From Desulfobacterales bacterium (GTDB taxonomy: Bacteria; Desulfobacterota; Desulfobacteria; Desulfobacterales; Desulfolunaceae), in the NCBI GenBank assembly GCA_022360815.1, contig JAKSCC010000350.1, forward strand, positions 1 to 64,000: 64,000 bases of DNA, read 5' to 3'. The notes beneath the pieces are model-generated. The model had not been told where the DNA came from. It made no database searches and saw nothing but the letters and a program-made list of their open reading frames with translations. Shown here piece after piece: positions 10,887-19,544 of this stretch. Each line of letters starts with the position of its first letter. Position 1 is the first letter of the stretch. Made by a program: the position numbers and the translations under genes.

Positions 10887-13052
10887 ATGAAAATTGAAGT
10901 TGGTGGCCAGATACAGGGGATTTCCCTCAGTTCGTTCCTTCAGATTGTTCAGATGGATAAAACCTCATGTACCTTGAAAATTTACTCCAACGATGAGGTC
11001 GGTTTTCTCTGGATCGATAAAGGAAACTTAGTAGCTGCCGAAACCAACACCACCAACGGACTGGATGCGGTTTACGATATCATCTGCTGGAACGACACAG
11101 TCATCATTATTGACAACACCCCATCTCCAGAACACAACATCACCACCCCTTTGATGACCATCCTCATGGAGGGCTTAAGACTCAGGGATGAAAAGGCGGC
11201 CCAAATCGAGGGGGGGCGGCCAAAAGGCGATGGGGCCTCGGTGGATGATCAAATCGCCATGAACTTCGTCATGGATAGCCCCGCGCCCCCCATTTCAGAC
11301 GAGGCACCTCCCCTTCCCCCCGACTCCCACGACCTGCCCGTAAAAAAAGGTAGCGAGCCTGAAACGGAATCTTTAGCTCCCGAACCTCAAGACACCGATA
11401 CCGAAGAGACCACATGGGACTACGAATACGAAGACCTTGATGAAACCCCAGAGCCACGGAACATCACACGGTTAATCTTCGTCTCTTTTTTCCTCTTAAT
11501 CCTCATCGGAGGAGGAGCCCTTGGCGGTTTTATCTGGTACAAAACCAAAACCCTTGAAAAAGAGTATGCCGCCTTAACCGTAGAGCTTCGAAGATTAAGG
11601 GATTTTTCCCAACAAAAGAAACTCCTCGAACGGTTTCTCGACAGCCATGCCACCAACCGATTTACCCCCAAGTTGACCGGCTATCTCAATGAAGCAAACC
11701 TGCTTATCGCCATTGACAAGCAAATCGAAGGAATGACTCGGGATCATCAATTTATCAAAAAATCTTTGGGGCTTTTTAAAAACCATCTTAGCAATTACAA
11801 ACCGACCCCCTTTCTGGGTGCCATCACAAAACGGATGAAAATCCTTCCGAAAGAGCTTGACGAGATCGATTACCGACGGGTGGATGAGGCAACAGAAGAA
11901 GAGATCGACACACGCCTGGGCATCTATCGCACCTATCTTGAGGATCATCCCTATGGAAAATATGTCCAGCAAGTGACCAATCTTATAGCCTCGGTAGGCG
12001 ATGAGTACTATTTCATGATTCAGCAAGGGCTCCCCGACTGCTACCAAAACAAACTGTGGGAGCCTTGCATCGCTGTCGCTGATACCTTTATCAGTGAATT
12101 CCCCAATGAAAGAAGGTTCAAAGAAGTCTGGCTCATTCGCCAAAAAATGATAGACCAAAAAAAACTTCGACGCTTAAAAAAGGAAGCGGCCACCCTCTCC
12201 CCTCGGAAGGCAAAAAACCTCTTTCTCACCTACCTGCAGGAAAACCCAAACACCACCGTTTCTGAAGAGGTCAATGAAGCCATCATCAACCTGGCTCAAA
12301 AAGTTGAACAATTGGGATTTTGGGAAGAGATCCGTGCCATTGCAACGAATCCAGACGCCAAATACGCCACCCGTATCCGCGAACTGGACACCTACCTAAG
12401 GCAATATCCCGATGGGATTTACGCCAACAAAGCAAGGGATTTGAGAGATAAGGTTGAGGCTGAGTACGAAAAGAGCTCGGCAGCCAACAAGCTCATCACA
12501 GCGCAGCTTAGGGCCCAACGCGCAGAAAGAAGACGGCAACTTAAAGAGCAAAAAATCCTTACAGCCCAACAAAAAGCCGAGGCCGAAGCCCGACGCAAGC
12601 GCGAGGCGATCGCCAAACTTAAGTCCAGAGAAACCGCTTTTAGAGCGCGGCTCCATGGACTAAAATCCCGATTCCGAGACAACCACAACGGCACTGTAAC
12701 TGACAAAAAATCAGGCCTTGTCTGGAGCCTTCTTGATTCAAAAGGTCTGGGTAAGGCATGTATGGACTTCAAAACAACCAAGGCATGGGCAGAGGGGCTC
12801 ACCCTTGGCGGAAAATCCAACTGGAGACTTCCCACTCCCAACGAATTGGCCCTGCTCTATAATGGCAAGCCATGGTACCCATCAAGCGGTGTCGGCTGGT
12901 ACTGGACCGCTCAAGTGAACACCGGAGCCTGGGGCACTGCCGAAAGCGTTGTCATCTTCGATCCCAACCAAAAGGAGCTCTTTTCACGCGAGAGTCGACC
13001 GTTGGAAACGTGTGGCTATGTGCATCTGGTTCGCACCCCTTCTGGGCTTTAG
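10887..13052 (+). CDS. DUF4388 (PATAN) - transmembrane - DUF1566 protein
   Basis: 721-residue membrane protein of unknown role. Residues 1-95 resemble the DUF4388/PATAN domain (GQIQGISLSSFLQIVQMDKTS, then LWIDKGNLVAAE), common in signalling and gliding proteins of delta-proteobacteria. Residues 130-190 are acidic and proline-rich, one helix spans about 194-217, a long charged, coiled-coil-like region with weak tetratricopeptide character fills 220-600, and residues 610-721 form a DUF1566 (Lcl-like) domain with GLVWSLLDSKGLG, SNWRLPTPNELALL and WYWTAQ. It could couple an envelope-exposed sensor or adhesin domain to a cytoplasmic PATAN domain; topology is not certain. No neighbour gives a clue. 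Confidence 0.8.
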   Translation: MKIEVGGQIQGISLSSFLQIVQMDKTSCTLKIYSNDEVGFLWIDKGNLVAAETNTTNGLDAVYDIICWNDTVIIIDNTPSPEHNITTPLMTILMEGLRLRDEKAAQIEGGRPKGDGASVDDQIAMNFVMDSPAPPISDEAPPLPPDSHDLPVKKGSEPETESLAPEPQDTDTEETTWDYEYEDLDETPEPRNITRLIFVSFFLLILIGGGALGGFIWYKTKTLEKEYAALTVELRRLRDFSQQKKLLERFLDSHATNRFTPKLTGYLNEANLLIAIDKQIEGMTRDHQFIKKSLGLFKNHLSNYKPTPFLGAITKRMKILPKELDEIDYRRVDEATEEEIDTRLGIYRTYLEDHPYGKYVQQVTNLIASVGDEYYFMIQQGLPDCYQNKLWEPCIAVADTFISEFPNERRFKEVWLIRQKMIDQKKLRRLKKEAATLSPRKAKNLFLTYLQENPNTTVSEEVNEAIINLAQKVEQLGFWEEIRAIATNPDAKYATRIRELDTYLRQYPDGIYANKARDLRDKVEAEYEKSSAANKLITAQLRAQRAERRRQLKEQKILTAQQKAEAEARRKREAIAKLKSRETAFRARLHGLKSRFRDNHNGTVTDKKSGLVWSLLDSKGLGKACMDFKTTKAWAEGLTLGGKSNWRLPTPNELALLYNGKPWYPSSGVGWYWTAQVNTGAWGTAESVVIFDPNQKELFSRESRPLETCGYVHLVRTPSGL

Positions 13053-13089
13053 CCCAAACTCGATTGCAGACATAAGCCCCCACTTTGTA

Positions 13090-13119
13090 TTGACAACCTC
13101 TGCATCATACAGATAGATT
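13090..13119 (+). promoter_or_regulatory. candidate promoter for the His-rich protein-prmA pair
   Basis: Perfect TTGACA (13090-13095) with a weak -10 (TAGATT at 13114-13119, 18-base spacer), about 170 bases before the His-rich small gene. Confidence 0.33.
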
Positions 13120-13287
13120 CTCTTTTTTAAGGGTGCCGCCCCTGCGGTGCCCTCAAACGTTACGGGAACAACTACCACCCCACGGAGCCTCGGAGATGAT
13201 TCGCTCTTCCCATGCGTTTCCTCCTGTCAACAGAGTTAAACACTCTGCCCGTGAGACCGACATCGAACCAGACGAGGAGGGTTGCCC

Positions 13288-13539
13288 ATGTCCCATCACC
13301 ATGATCATCATCACCACGACCACGAAACCCAGCCCCTCACCCTCAAAGAGCAGCTTGAAAAACTGATCCCACACTGGATCGACCACAATGACGCCCACAA
13401 AGGAACGTACTTGAAATGGGCTGAAAAAGCTCGAGGTGAAGGATTTGCCGAAACAGCCGATCTCATTGAAGAGATTGCCACCGTCACCCAAACGGTGACA
13501 GACAAGCTCAAACAAGCCCTGACGAGCCTTCCTGAATGA
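13288..13539 (+). CDS. His-rich small protein, possible metal binder
   Basis: 83 residues starting MSHHHDHHHHDHE, followed by a compact helical part with HWIDHNDAHKGTYLKWAEKA and AETADLIEEIA. The N-terminal histidine cluster suggests nickel, cobalt or zinc binding; the rest resembles small helical proteins of anaerobes that I cannot name with certainty. The ATG at 13288 is chosen over a TTG 6 bases upstream because GAGGAGG stands 7 bases before it. Its stop overlaps the prmA start (ATGA at 13536-13539), so the two are translationally coupled. Confidence 0.75.
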   Translation: MSHHHDHHHHDHETQPLTLKEQLEKLIPHWIDHNDAHKGTYLKWAEKARGEGFAETADLIEEIATVTQTVTDKLKQALTSLPE

Positions 13540-14387
13540 AAAATTGCCTGAAAGAAAAAGCGCACCAGAGCCCTTCTGATGCGCTTTTCATCTACTACAT
13601 TGAAGGCGTGATTCACCCGGCCACCACCATCTCTCACCCAGCCTTTAAAGGCAATTGGATAGAAGATGAGTCCACCTTTCTCTTCTTCTCTGAGCCGGCA
13701 GATGAAACCGTCAAAATGATTTGCAATGGCCTTTCGCACCTTCGGCTTATGGACCGGTTTGAGATGAGTTATGACGAATGGCAAGGCGGCGCCCACGAAC
13801 CGTTTCAGGCAGGAGGACTCACCGTGGTCCCCTTTCGAACCGAAGCCCCTCCGTCACGCCCGGCCGGCACTCGAGAAATTTTTCTGGACCCCGGCGTGGT
13901 CTTTGGAAACGGGGCCCATCCCACCACCCGATGCTGCCTGGAAATTCTCTCAAAGATGGGGCCCTCTTTGTCCTCAAAAACCGTTCAAGACTTGGGGACA
14001 GGCACCGGGCTACTCGCCTTGGGTGCCGCACGCCTTGGGGCCTCAAAGGTGCTTGCTGTCGACCTCAATCACCTTGCGGTGGTCACCGCCAAACGCAATG
14101 TCTGGGTCAATGGGCTCTCGCACCGCATTCTGCCCGTTCAAGGGGATGCCCAGGAGATGATCCATGCCCCGGCAGACCTTCTTTTGGCAAATATCCACTT
14201 TGATATCATGAAAAAAATGGTTGCCACAAAAGGCTTTGCCCAAAAAAAAGAGGCGATTCTCTCCGGTCTTCTCACCCAAGAGTCTCGCCTCATCAAATCG
14301 TACGTCACCGAGCTGGGCTTTCATGTGGCCCAACACCTTAGCCCCGATGGCATCTGGCACACCTTCCACCTTCAAAAAAGAGGGTAA
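13536..14387 (+). CDS. prmA: ribosomal protein L11 methyltransferase-like (PrmA)
   Basis: SAM-dependent methyltransferase, expected to modify L11. Seen: the PrmA signature FGNGAHPTT (about residues 127-135), SAM motif I DLGTGTG, acidic loop AVDLNH and the catalytic-site segment LLANIHFD. 283 residues, near the usual 290; the N-terminal substrate domain is poorly conserved, so another protein target is possible. Coupled to the His-rich protein by a 4-base overlap and overlapping the 3' end of the convergent histidine kinase by 16 bases. Confidence 0.85.
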   Translation: MKNCLKEKAHQSPSDALFIYYIEGVIHPATTISHPAFKGNWIEDESTFLFFSEPADETVKMICNGLSHLRLMDRFEMSYDEWQGGAHEPFQAGGLTVVPFRTEAPPSRPAGTREIFLDPGVVFGNGAHPTTRCCLEILSKMGPSLSSKTVQDLGTGTGLLALGAARLGASKVLAVDLNHLAVVTAKRNVWVNGLSHRILPVQGDAQEMIHAPADLLLANIHFDIMKKMVATKGFAQKKEAILSGLLTQESRLIKSYVTELGFHVAQHLSPDGIWHTFHLQKRG

Positions 14388-16018
14388 TAGAGCGAATCTT
14401 CTTCAGAAACCGTGACAGGAATTTCACACGAAATAAGGGTCCCCTTCTGGACGACCGATTCAATCCGCATCTCGCCTCCCATAATTTCGGTGCGATTCCT
14501 CATACCCGAAAGCCCCATCCGCCTTTCGCGTTCCCCTTCCACCATCGCCGTCTCTACACAAAAGCCTCTACCATTGTCTTTAACGCGAAGAATAACCGTA
14601 TTTCCAGCCGCCGTTAGCTTCACCTGCACTTGGGTTGATTCGGCATGCTTTCGCACGTTATTGAGTGCTTCTTGAACAATCCGCTGAATATGCTGCCGCT
14701 GGTGTTCCCCAAGGGACACACGGCCCATTCCGGCACTGAAAAACGACACATCAATCCCGGTCTCCTGAGAAAAATCATCGCAATGATTTGAGATGATCTC
14801 TTCAATGCAGCGATCAAAAGTATTGGGCCAGTGAAGCTCATGCGCGGTTTTCCGAACGGTGGCAATGGATCGTTTAATAATGCTTGCGCAATCCCCAACC
14901 ATCTTATCAAATCCTTCGGGATCTTTCCGTAAGCCTTGAGTCAGTGTCTCAAAACGAATCTTAAGCGAGGCCAACTCTTGAGCCACACCATCATGTAGAT
15001 CGTAAGCGATACGCTTTCGCTCATTTTCCTGTGCCACCACCAGCTCTGCAGTTAAATCCCGAACCCTTTTTTCCACATTTTTTAAGGGTGTAATATTTTG
15101 AGAATAAAGGGCTATGGTGTCAATCTCGCCCATAGAGTTTACGATGGGGTAGATCACATGGGAATAAATAACGCCCCCCTGATCCTCTTCAAAAAGGATG
15201 CGCTTCCCTCTTCGAATGGCATGGGCCACCTGTTCCTTCAAGAGTTTACGCACTTGGGGAGTAAGGAGATCGTAGAGGCGTTTTCCCTTGGCATGCTCTG
15301 CTGTAATTTTGAGTTTTCGAGCAAACGCAGCATTCATAGACAAAATGGTACCGGTGCTGTCCATAAGCACTGCTGAATCTGTGGTGGCATTCAGCAATCT
15401 TGTAGATAATTTCTCATGCCCTAATCCTTCCAGCTCACGTAGTATCTGCTTCATACCACCCAGAAAAACACCTCGAACCTTCCGCAAAAGACTCTCCAGA
15501 ACCCTTTCCGGCCAAAAAAAAGCTTCCCCCTCTCCACCCAAAAGGCAGAGCCCCCCACGCCCCTTCCCCTCGTCTCCAAAGGGAAGGGCCACAAAACTTC
15601 GAAACCCCTGCTCCCCAATCCACTGACGCTGCTCGGGCCGAAGCCGGGCCACATCCATGGGATGGCCCACCACCAGGATTTCATCTCGAGTCATGACCGA
15701 AAAAAATGCGGAAAAAGCGTCCTCTGCCCTGCCCTTAAAGCTCTCTCCCACATCATCCGATGCACTCCATTCAAAAAAGAGATCGTCACTCGACCCCTCA
15801 TTTTTTAAAAAGACCAAAGCACGCTTTGCCCCAGACTCTATGGTTAAAAGCCTCAAGGCGCGCCCCATGGCGTGGGAGAGGCCCCATCCCGACTCACGGC
15901 AAAATGCCGCCGTAATCTCTTGTACAGCATCTGAAGCCTCTTCCCCTGAAGAGGGCACCGAATCGACCCATTTATCTGGAAACGGTTTACCCGAGGGCAA
16001 TGGAATCACTTCTGTCAT
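14372..16018 (-). CDS. GAF-PAS sensor histidine kinase, NarL/DegS type
   Basis: 548-residue soluble kinase with no membrane helix. Domains: GAF-like about 35-190, PAS about 205-315 (VLMDSTGTILSMNAAFARKL), HisKA_3 with phospho-acceptor His342 in RIAYDLHDGVAQEL, and HATPase_c with the N-box ALNNVRKHA, DNGRGF and a GLSGMRNR lid. Such kinases pair with LuxR-type response regulators; none is present in the window, so it is an orphan. The frame opens 102 bases earlier, but the ATG at 16018 follows GGGAGGAG, so this start is chosen. The signal sensed is unknown. Confidence 0.9.
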   Translation of the reverse strand: MTEVIPLPSGKPFPDKWVDSVPSSGEEASDAVQEITAAFCRESGWGLSHAMGRALRLLTIESGAKRALVFLKNEGSSDDLFFEWSASDDVGESFKGRAEDAFSAFFSVMTRDEILVVGHPMDVARLRPEQRQWIGEQGFRSFVALPFGDEGKGRGGLCLLGGEGEAFFWPERVLESLLRKVRGVFLGGMKQILRELEGLGHEKLSTRLLNATTDSAVLMDSTGTILSMNAAFARKLKITAEHAKGKRLYDLLTPQVRKLLKEQVAHAIRRGKRILFEEDQGGVIYSHVIYPIVNSMGEIDTIALYSQNITPLKNVEKRVRDLTAELVVAQENERKRIAYDLHDGVAQELASLKIRFETLTQGLRKDPEGFDKMVGDCASIIKRSIATVRKTAHELHWPNTFDRCIEEIISNHCDDFSQETGIDVSFFSAGMGRVSLGEHQRQHIQRIVQEALNNVRKHAESTQVQVKLTAAGNTVILRVKDNGRGFCVETAMVEGERERRMGLSGMRNRTEIMGGEMRIESVVQKGTLISCEIPVTVSEEDSLYYPLF

Positions 16019-16506
16019 CACTCCTCCCTGAGGTTTCAGGTAAAAGGAGGATATCAAGCGTATCACCGACTCAAAAAGATTAAGGTGTCTGCCTGACATC
16101 ACGAAATGTTCATGTGACAACCACTGCAGCAGATCTGTTTTTTATGCTTAAATAAGAAAACTCAAAACGAATGCAGAAGAGATATGGAAGTGATTTGAAA
16201 GCTGCAAAAAGAAAGGGAGCGAAAAGAGAAGAGCGTCGAATGAGTGGGGCATCTGCAAGAGGGGTCAATGCCCACAAAAAATTCTGATAAGTGTCTTAAA
16301 AATAGTACAAATGAGGAAACATGTCAACGTACCATGCAAAAAAATCAAAACTAAATATTTGAATATGCACAAAAAAAGGGCAACCCAAAGATCACCCTTC
16401 TCTGTCAATCCATTTTATGGCTACTTTTTAAAGATGTCTCAAAAAGTCAATCTTTCGACGCGACACCCATGAATGCAATGAATCGCCATGAAATATTACG
16501 ATGCCA
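16019..16506. other. intergenic region between hisD and the histidine kinase
   Basis: About 490 AT-rich bases containing the promoter of the kinase gene and the 3' end of the hisD transcript. A weak hairpin (AAGGG/CCCTT at about 16376-16398) could end hisD transcription. No gene or RNA is visible. Confidence 0.4.
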
Positions 16507-17811
16507 TCACTTTTTCCTACGAATGGTCACCGACCGAGCGTGTCCGGCAAGCCCTTCGGTCTCTGCAAGGCAGGCCACAGCATCGGCCTCTTTCATAAAC
16601 GCCTCTTCAGAGTAGCAGATCAGACTGCTCTTTTTGGTAAAATGCTCCACAGAAAGGGCCGAAGAAAACCGTGCGGTTCCTGCGGTGGGCAGCACGTGGT
16701 TGGGACCGGCCATATAATCACCCATGGGCTCAGGAGTAAAGTGACCCATAAAAACCGCTCCGGCATTTCGAATCATTCCCACCACCTCAAAGGGGGCAGG
16801 CACCAGAAGTTCTAGGTGCTCCGGAGCCAGGCGGTTGGCAAGCTCACAGGCCCTTTCGATGGAGTCCACCACCATAATGGCACCATACGCTTTGATGGAA
16901 GCCTCGGCAATCTCCCTTCTGGGCAGCTCTTTCACCTGCTTTTCCACTTCGGCCTGGACTTTTTCAGCCAGCCCCCGACTGGTTGTCACAAAAATGGAGG
17001 AGGCAAGGGGGTCGTGTTCCGCCTGGGAGAGAAGATCGGCGGCCGTCCACTGGGGGTTGGCGCTCTCATCGGCAATAACAAGGATCTCACTGGGCCCTGC
17101 AATCATGTCGATGCCCACCACCCCGGAGACCAACTTTTTTGCCAGGGTCACATAGATATTGCCGGGCCCGACAATCACATCCACCTTGCCGACGGTCTCG
17201 GTGCCATAGGCAAGGGCTGCCACCGCCCAAGCGCTTCCCGCCTTGTACACCACATCCACACCGGTTCGTTTGGCTGCGGCCAGAAGGTGCTTGTTCACCT
17301 TTCCGTCGGCCATGGGTGGGGTCACCATGGCGATATGCTTGACTCCGGCGATTTTGGCAGGGACCGCCCCCATCACCACCGAAGAGACCAGGGGCGTCAT
17401 GCCTCCTGTGGCACCGGGCACATAGACCCCTGCAGCATCCACAGGATTCACCATCTGACCCAAGGTCACCCCTTTTCGAGGCATGTCGATCCAGGAGTTC
17501 TCTTTCTGCTTCTCATGAAAAGAGGCCACCTGAGAGACCGAACGATCCAAGGCGTCAAGAAAGACTGGGTCGACGGAGTCCAGGGCCTCTTCCATCTCTT
17601 CATCGGTCACCACCAGCTCTGAAAGGGTCATCTTCGGAGCGTCAAACTTTCGGATGTAAGAGACAAGGGCCTCATCTCCATTTTTTCTTACATCCTCAAG
17701 AATGTCGATGACCCCCTTTTCGTCATCCGCCGTATACCCCAAGCCGCGCCCTGTAATAGAACGCACTTTGGCTTCCGCCGCATCCGACGGGTAGCTAAAA
17801 ATCTCCATCAT
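16507..17811 (-). CDS. hisD: histidinol dehydrogenase
   Basis: NAD- and zinc-dependent enzyme that oxidises histidinol to histidine, the last two steps of the pathway. Seen: GAAGVYVPGATG-type nucleotide segment (here DAAGVYVPGATGG), IDMIAGPSEILVIAD, the zinc/catalytic part SQAEHDP, RLAPEHLELL, and MAGPNHVLPTAGTARFSSALSV. 434 residues, full length. Two consecutive ATGs begin the gene; GGAGA stands 4 to 7 bases upstream. It stands apart from hisG-hisI at 46-48 kb, so his genes are scattered in this genome. Confidence 0.96.
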   Translation of the reverse strand: MMEIFSYPSDAAEAKVRSITGRGLGYTADDEKGVIDILEDVRKNGDEALVSYIRKFDAPKMTLSELVVTDEEMEEALDSVDPVFLDALDRSVSQVASFHEKQKENSWIDMPRKGVTLGQMVNPVDAAGVYVPGATGGMTPLVSSVVMGAVPAKIAGVKHIAMVTPPMADGKVNKHLLAAAKRTGVDVVYKAGSAWAVAALAYGTETVGKVDVIVGPGNIYVTLAKKLVSGVVGIDMIAGPSEILVIADESANPQWTAADLLSQAEHDPLASSIFVTTSRGLAEKVQAEVEKQVKELPRREIAEASIKAYGAIMVVDSIERACELANRLAPEHLELLVPAPFEVVGMIRNAGAVFMGHFTPEPMGDYMAGPNHVLPTAGTARFSSALSVEHFTKKSSLICYSEEAFMKEADAVACLAETEGLAGHARSVTIRRKK

Positions 17812-17917
17812 CGTATCTCCATGCCCCTGAGTCAGGACATCATCACTGAATTTTTATCTGTGTAGTCATAAGTGTAAGGGGCGCATTATACTCTTCTCCT
17901 CCTGCACTGTAAACCAG

Positions 17918-19399
17918 CTATCCTCCCACAACAGAGAGAAAAAGAGAGATAATCGAACGCATACGCCTTTTGGCGCCTCCCTCACGGGCCAGAAGAGAGC
18001 CTGTAAAAAGATATCCCAGAGGAATGGCAGCGGCCAGGGGAAGCGCTGCGGGTGACAAGGCGGGCATAAGGGCCACGGGCCAGAAGGTGAGGCCAAAACA
18101 GCAGAAGGAGATCCAAGCCATCTTAAGGGCACGGGTTGTGCCAGCATGCCCCGCGGCTCCCTGAAGACCATACTTGGGGGTCCGGTGAAAAATGCCCTGG
18201 CGACAGACCAGCCCTTTCAGAACCGAAAGGGCCAAAAAAGGAGCCACCCCAATGCAGACCAGAGGCAAAAAGGGAATGTATCGAAAAAAAAGACGCGCCC
18301 TTCTCTCAAGCGAGCAGTAGACCACATAGTAGAGAAGAAGCGCCCCGCAGCTTCCCGTTAAGACCGCCACACCGGGAATCCAGGCAAGAGAAGCCCCTTG
18401 GCCCATCCAGATCAGAGCGGGCCAGAGGGTCAGGGTCGCCAGAGCGGCGGCCACCCAGCCAAAGCCCGACAAAAGATGAAACAGGGCCTCCACCTTAACA
18501 GGGAGGGGAAGTCTGGCCAAAAGAAGCTGGGGCAAAACTTTGACGGCTGTCTGCATGGATCCTTGCGCCCACCTTTTCTGCTGAGAAATAAAGTCGGTAA
18601 GCACAGGGGGAAGTTCCGACGGAACCTCGGCCTCTCCGTGGTAGGCGAGCCTCCAGCCCGCAAGCTGGGCCCGATAGCTCAAGTCAAGGTCTTCGGTCAA
18701 GGTGTCGGCACTCCATCCGCCCGCCTCTTCGATCGTTTTTTTCCGCCACACTCCTGCGGTTCCGTTAAAATTAAAAAAACAGCCACCAGCCTGACGGGTG
18801 GCGTGCTCAATATCAAAATGGGAGGAGAGGGCCAGAGCCTGGACTCCGGTAATCACCGAGTCTCTGCCGTTTAAAAAACCCCAGCGTCCCTGAACCATCC
18901 CAACCCCAGGGTCTTTAAACCAACCAAGGGTCTCCCTTAAAAAAGAAGAAGGAGGAACAAAGTCGGCATCAAAAATGGCTATAAACTCCCCTTTGGCTCG
19001 GCTCAATCCTTCGGCCAATGCACCAGCTTTAAACCCCTGCCGCTCGGTCCGACGCAAAACCGAAACATCCAAGCCCATGCTTTTTAAACGCTTGGAGCCC
19101 TGCTCTACGGCACTCTGGGTTGCATCGGTGGAATCATCCAGAATCTGAATTTCCAATCTCTCTTTGGGCCAGTGGAGACGGCCCACCGCCTCTATAAGAC
19201 GGGCCGCCACCCTCTCCTCGTTGTAGAGGGGAAGCTGGACCGTCACCAAAGGAAAGGACTCGCACCCAGGTAAAGGAAACGAGCGACGCCGCATGAGAAG
19301 CCACCGCTTTAAAAGCACCAACCGGTGCAGGCCGTAGAGGGCCGTCAGCATCACCGCCACCAGATGGATGGCGTATCCTATGGCAAGAAGCTCTTTCAC
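17918..19399 (-). CDS. membrane glycosyltransferase family 2 (processive, CesA/mannan-synthase-like)
   Basis: 493 residues: one N-terminal helix, a cytoplasmic GT2 domain and four to five C-terminal helices. Seen in order: the D residues of LDDSTD (88-89), DAD (144-146), TED (235-237) and QQKRW (273-277), the D,D,D,QxxRW set of processive polysaccharide synthases. The product is unknown; glucan, mannan or other beta-linked polymer is possible. No PilZ domain is seen. GTG start at 19399 with GGAGGAG just upstream. The next gene on the same strand is a GT-C enzyme, so both may build one surface glycan. Confidence 0.88.
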   Translation of the reverse strand: MKELLAIGYAIHLVAVMLTALYGLHRLVLLKRWLLMRRRSFPLPGCESFPLVTVQLPLYNEERVAARLIEAVGRLHWPKERLEIQILDDSTDATQSAVEQGSKRLKSMGLDVSVLRRTERQGFKAGALAEGLSRAKGEFIAIFDADFVPPSSFLRETLGWFKDPGVGMVQGRWGFLNGRDSVITGVQALALSSHFDIEHATRQAGGCFFNFNGTAGVWRKKTIEEAGGWSADTLTEDLDLSYRAQLAGWRLAYHGEAEVPSELPPVLTDFISQQKRWAQGSMQTAVKVLPQLLLARLPLPVKVEALFHLLSGFGWVAAALATLTLWPALIWMGQGASLAWIPGVAVLTGSCGALLLYYVVYCSLERRARLFFRYIPFLPLVCIGVAPFLALSVLKGLVCRQGIFHRTPKYGLQGAAGHAGTTRALKMAWISFCCFGLTFWPVALMPALSPAALPLAAAIPLGYLFTGSLLAREGGAKRRMRSIISLFLSVVGG

Positions 19400-19413
19400 T
19401 CCTCCTCCGAGTC

Positions 19414-19490
19414 TGCCTTTGGCGGGTCGCCTTTTTTAAAAAAAAGCTCCGCAAAAAAAACTGTTTACCAAACGCTTCAAAAGCGTTGCC
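19414..19490 (+). repeat. dispersed palindromic repeat, copy B
   Basis: GGCGGGTCGCC, T-run, A-run, AGCTCCGCAAAAA, then ACTGTTTACC and a hairpin AACGCTT-CAA-AAGCGTT (19471-19487). The matching hairpin in copy D (41873-41889) has different but again complementary arms. Lies between the two glycosyltransferase genes. Confidence 0.65.
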
Positions 19491-19544
19491 CACCCGCTGC
19501 GAATGGTAGCTAAATGGTCACGAAAAAACATATCCAATGCGTGA

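Noticed and set aside
16816..17622. 268-codon frame opposite hisD
   Set aside because: Lies wholly on the antisense of a clear hisD; its His/Gly-rich composition is the mirror of the hisD codons.
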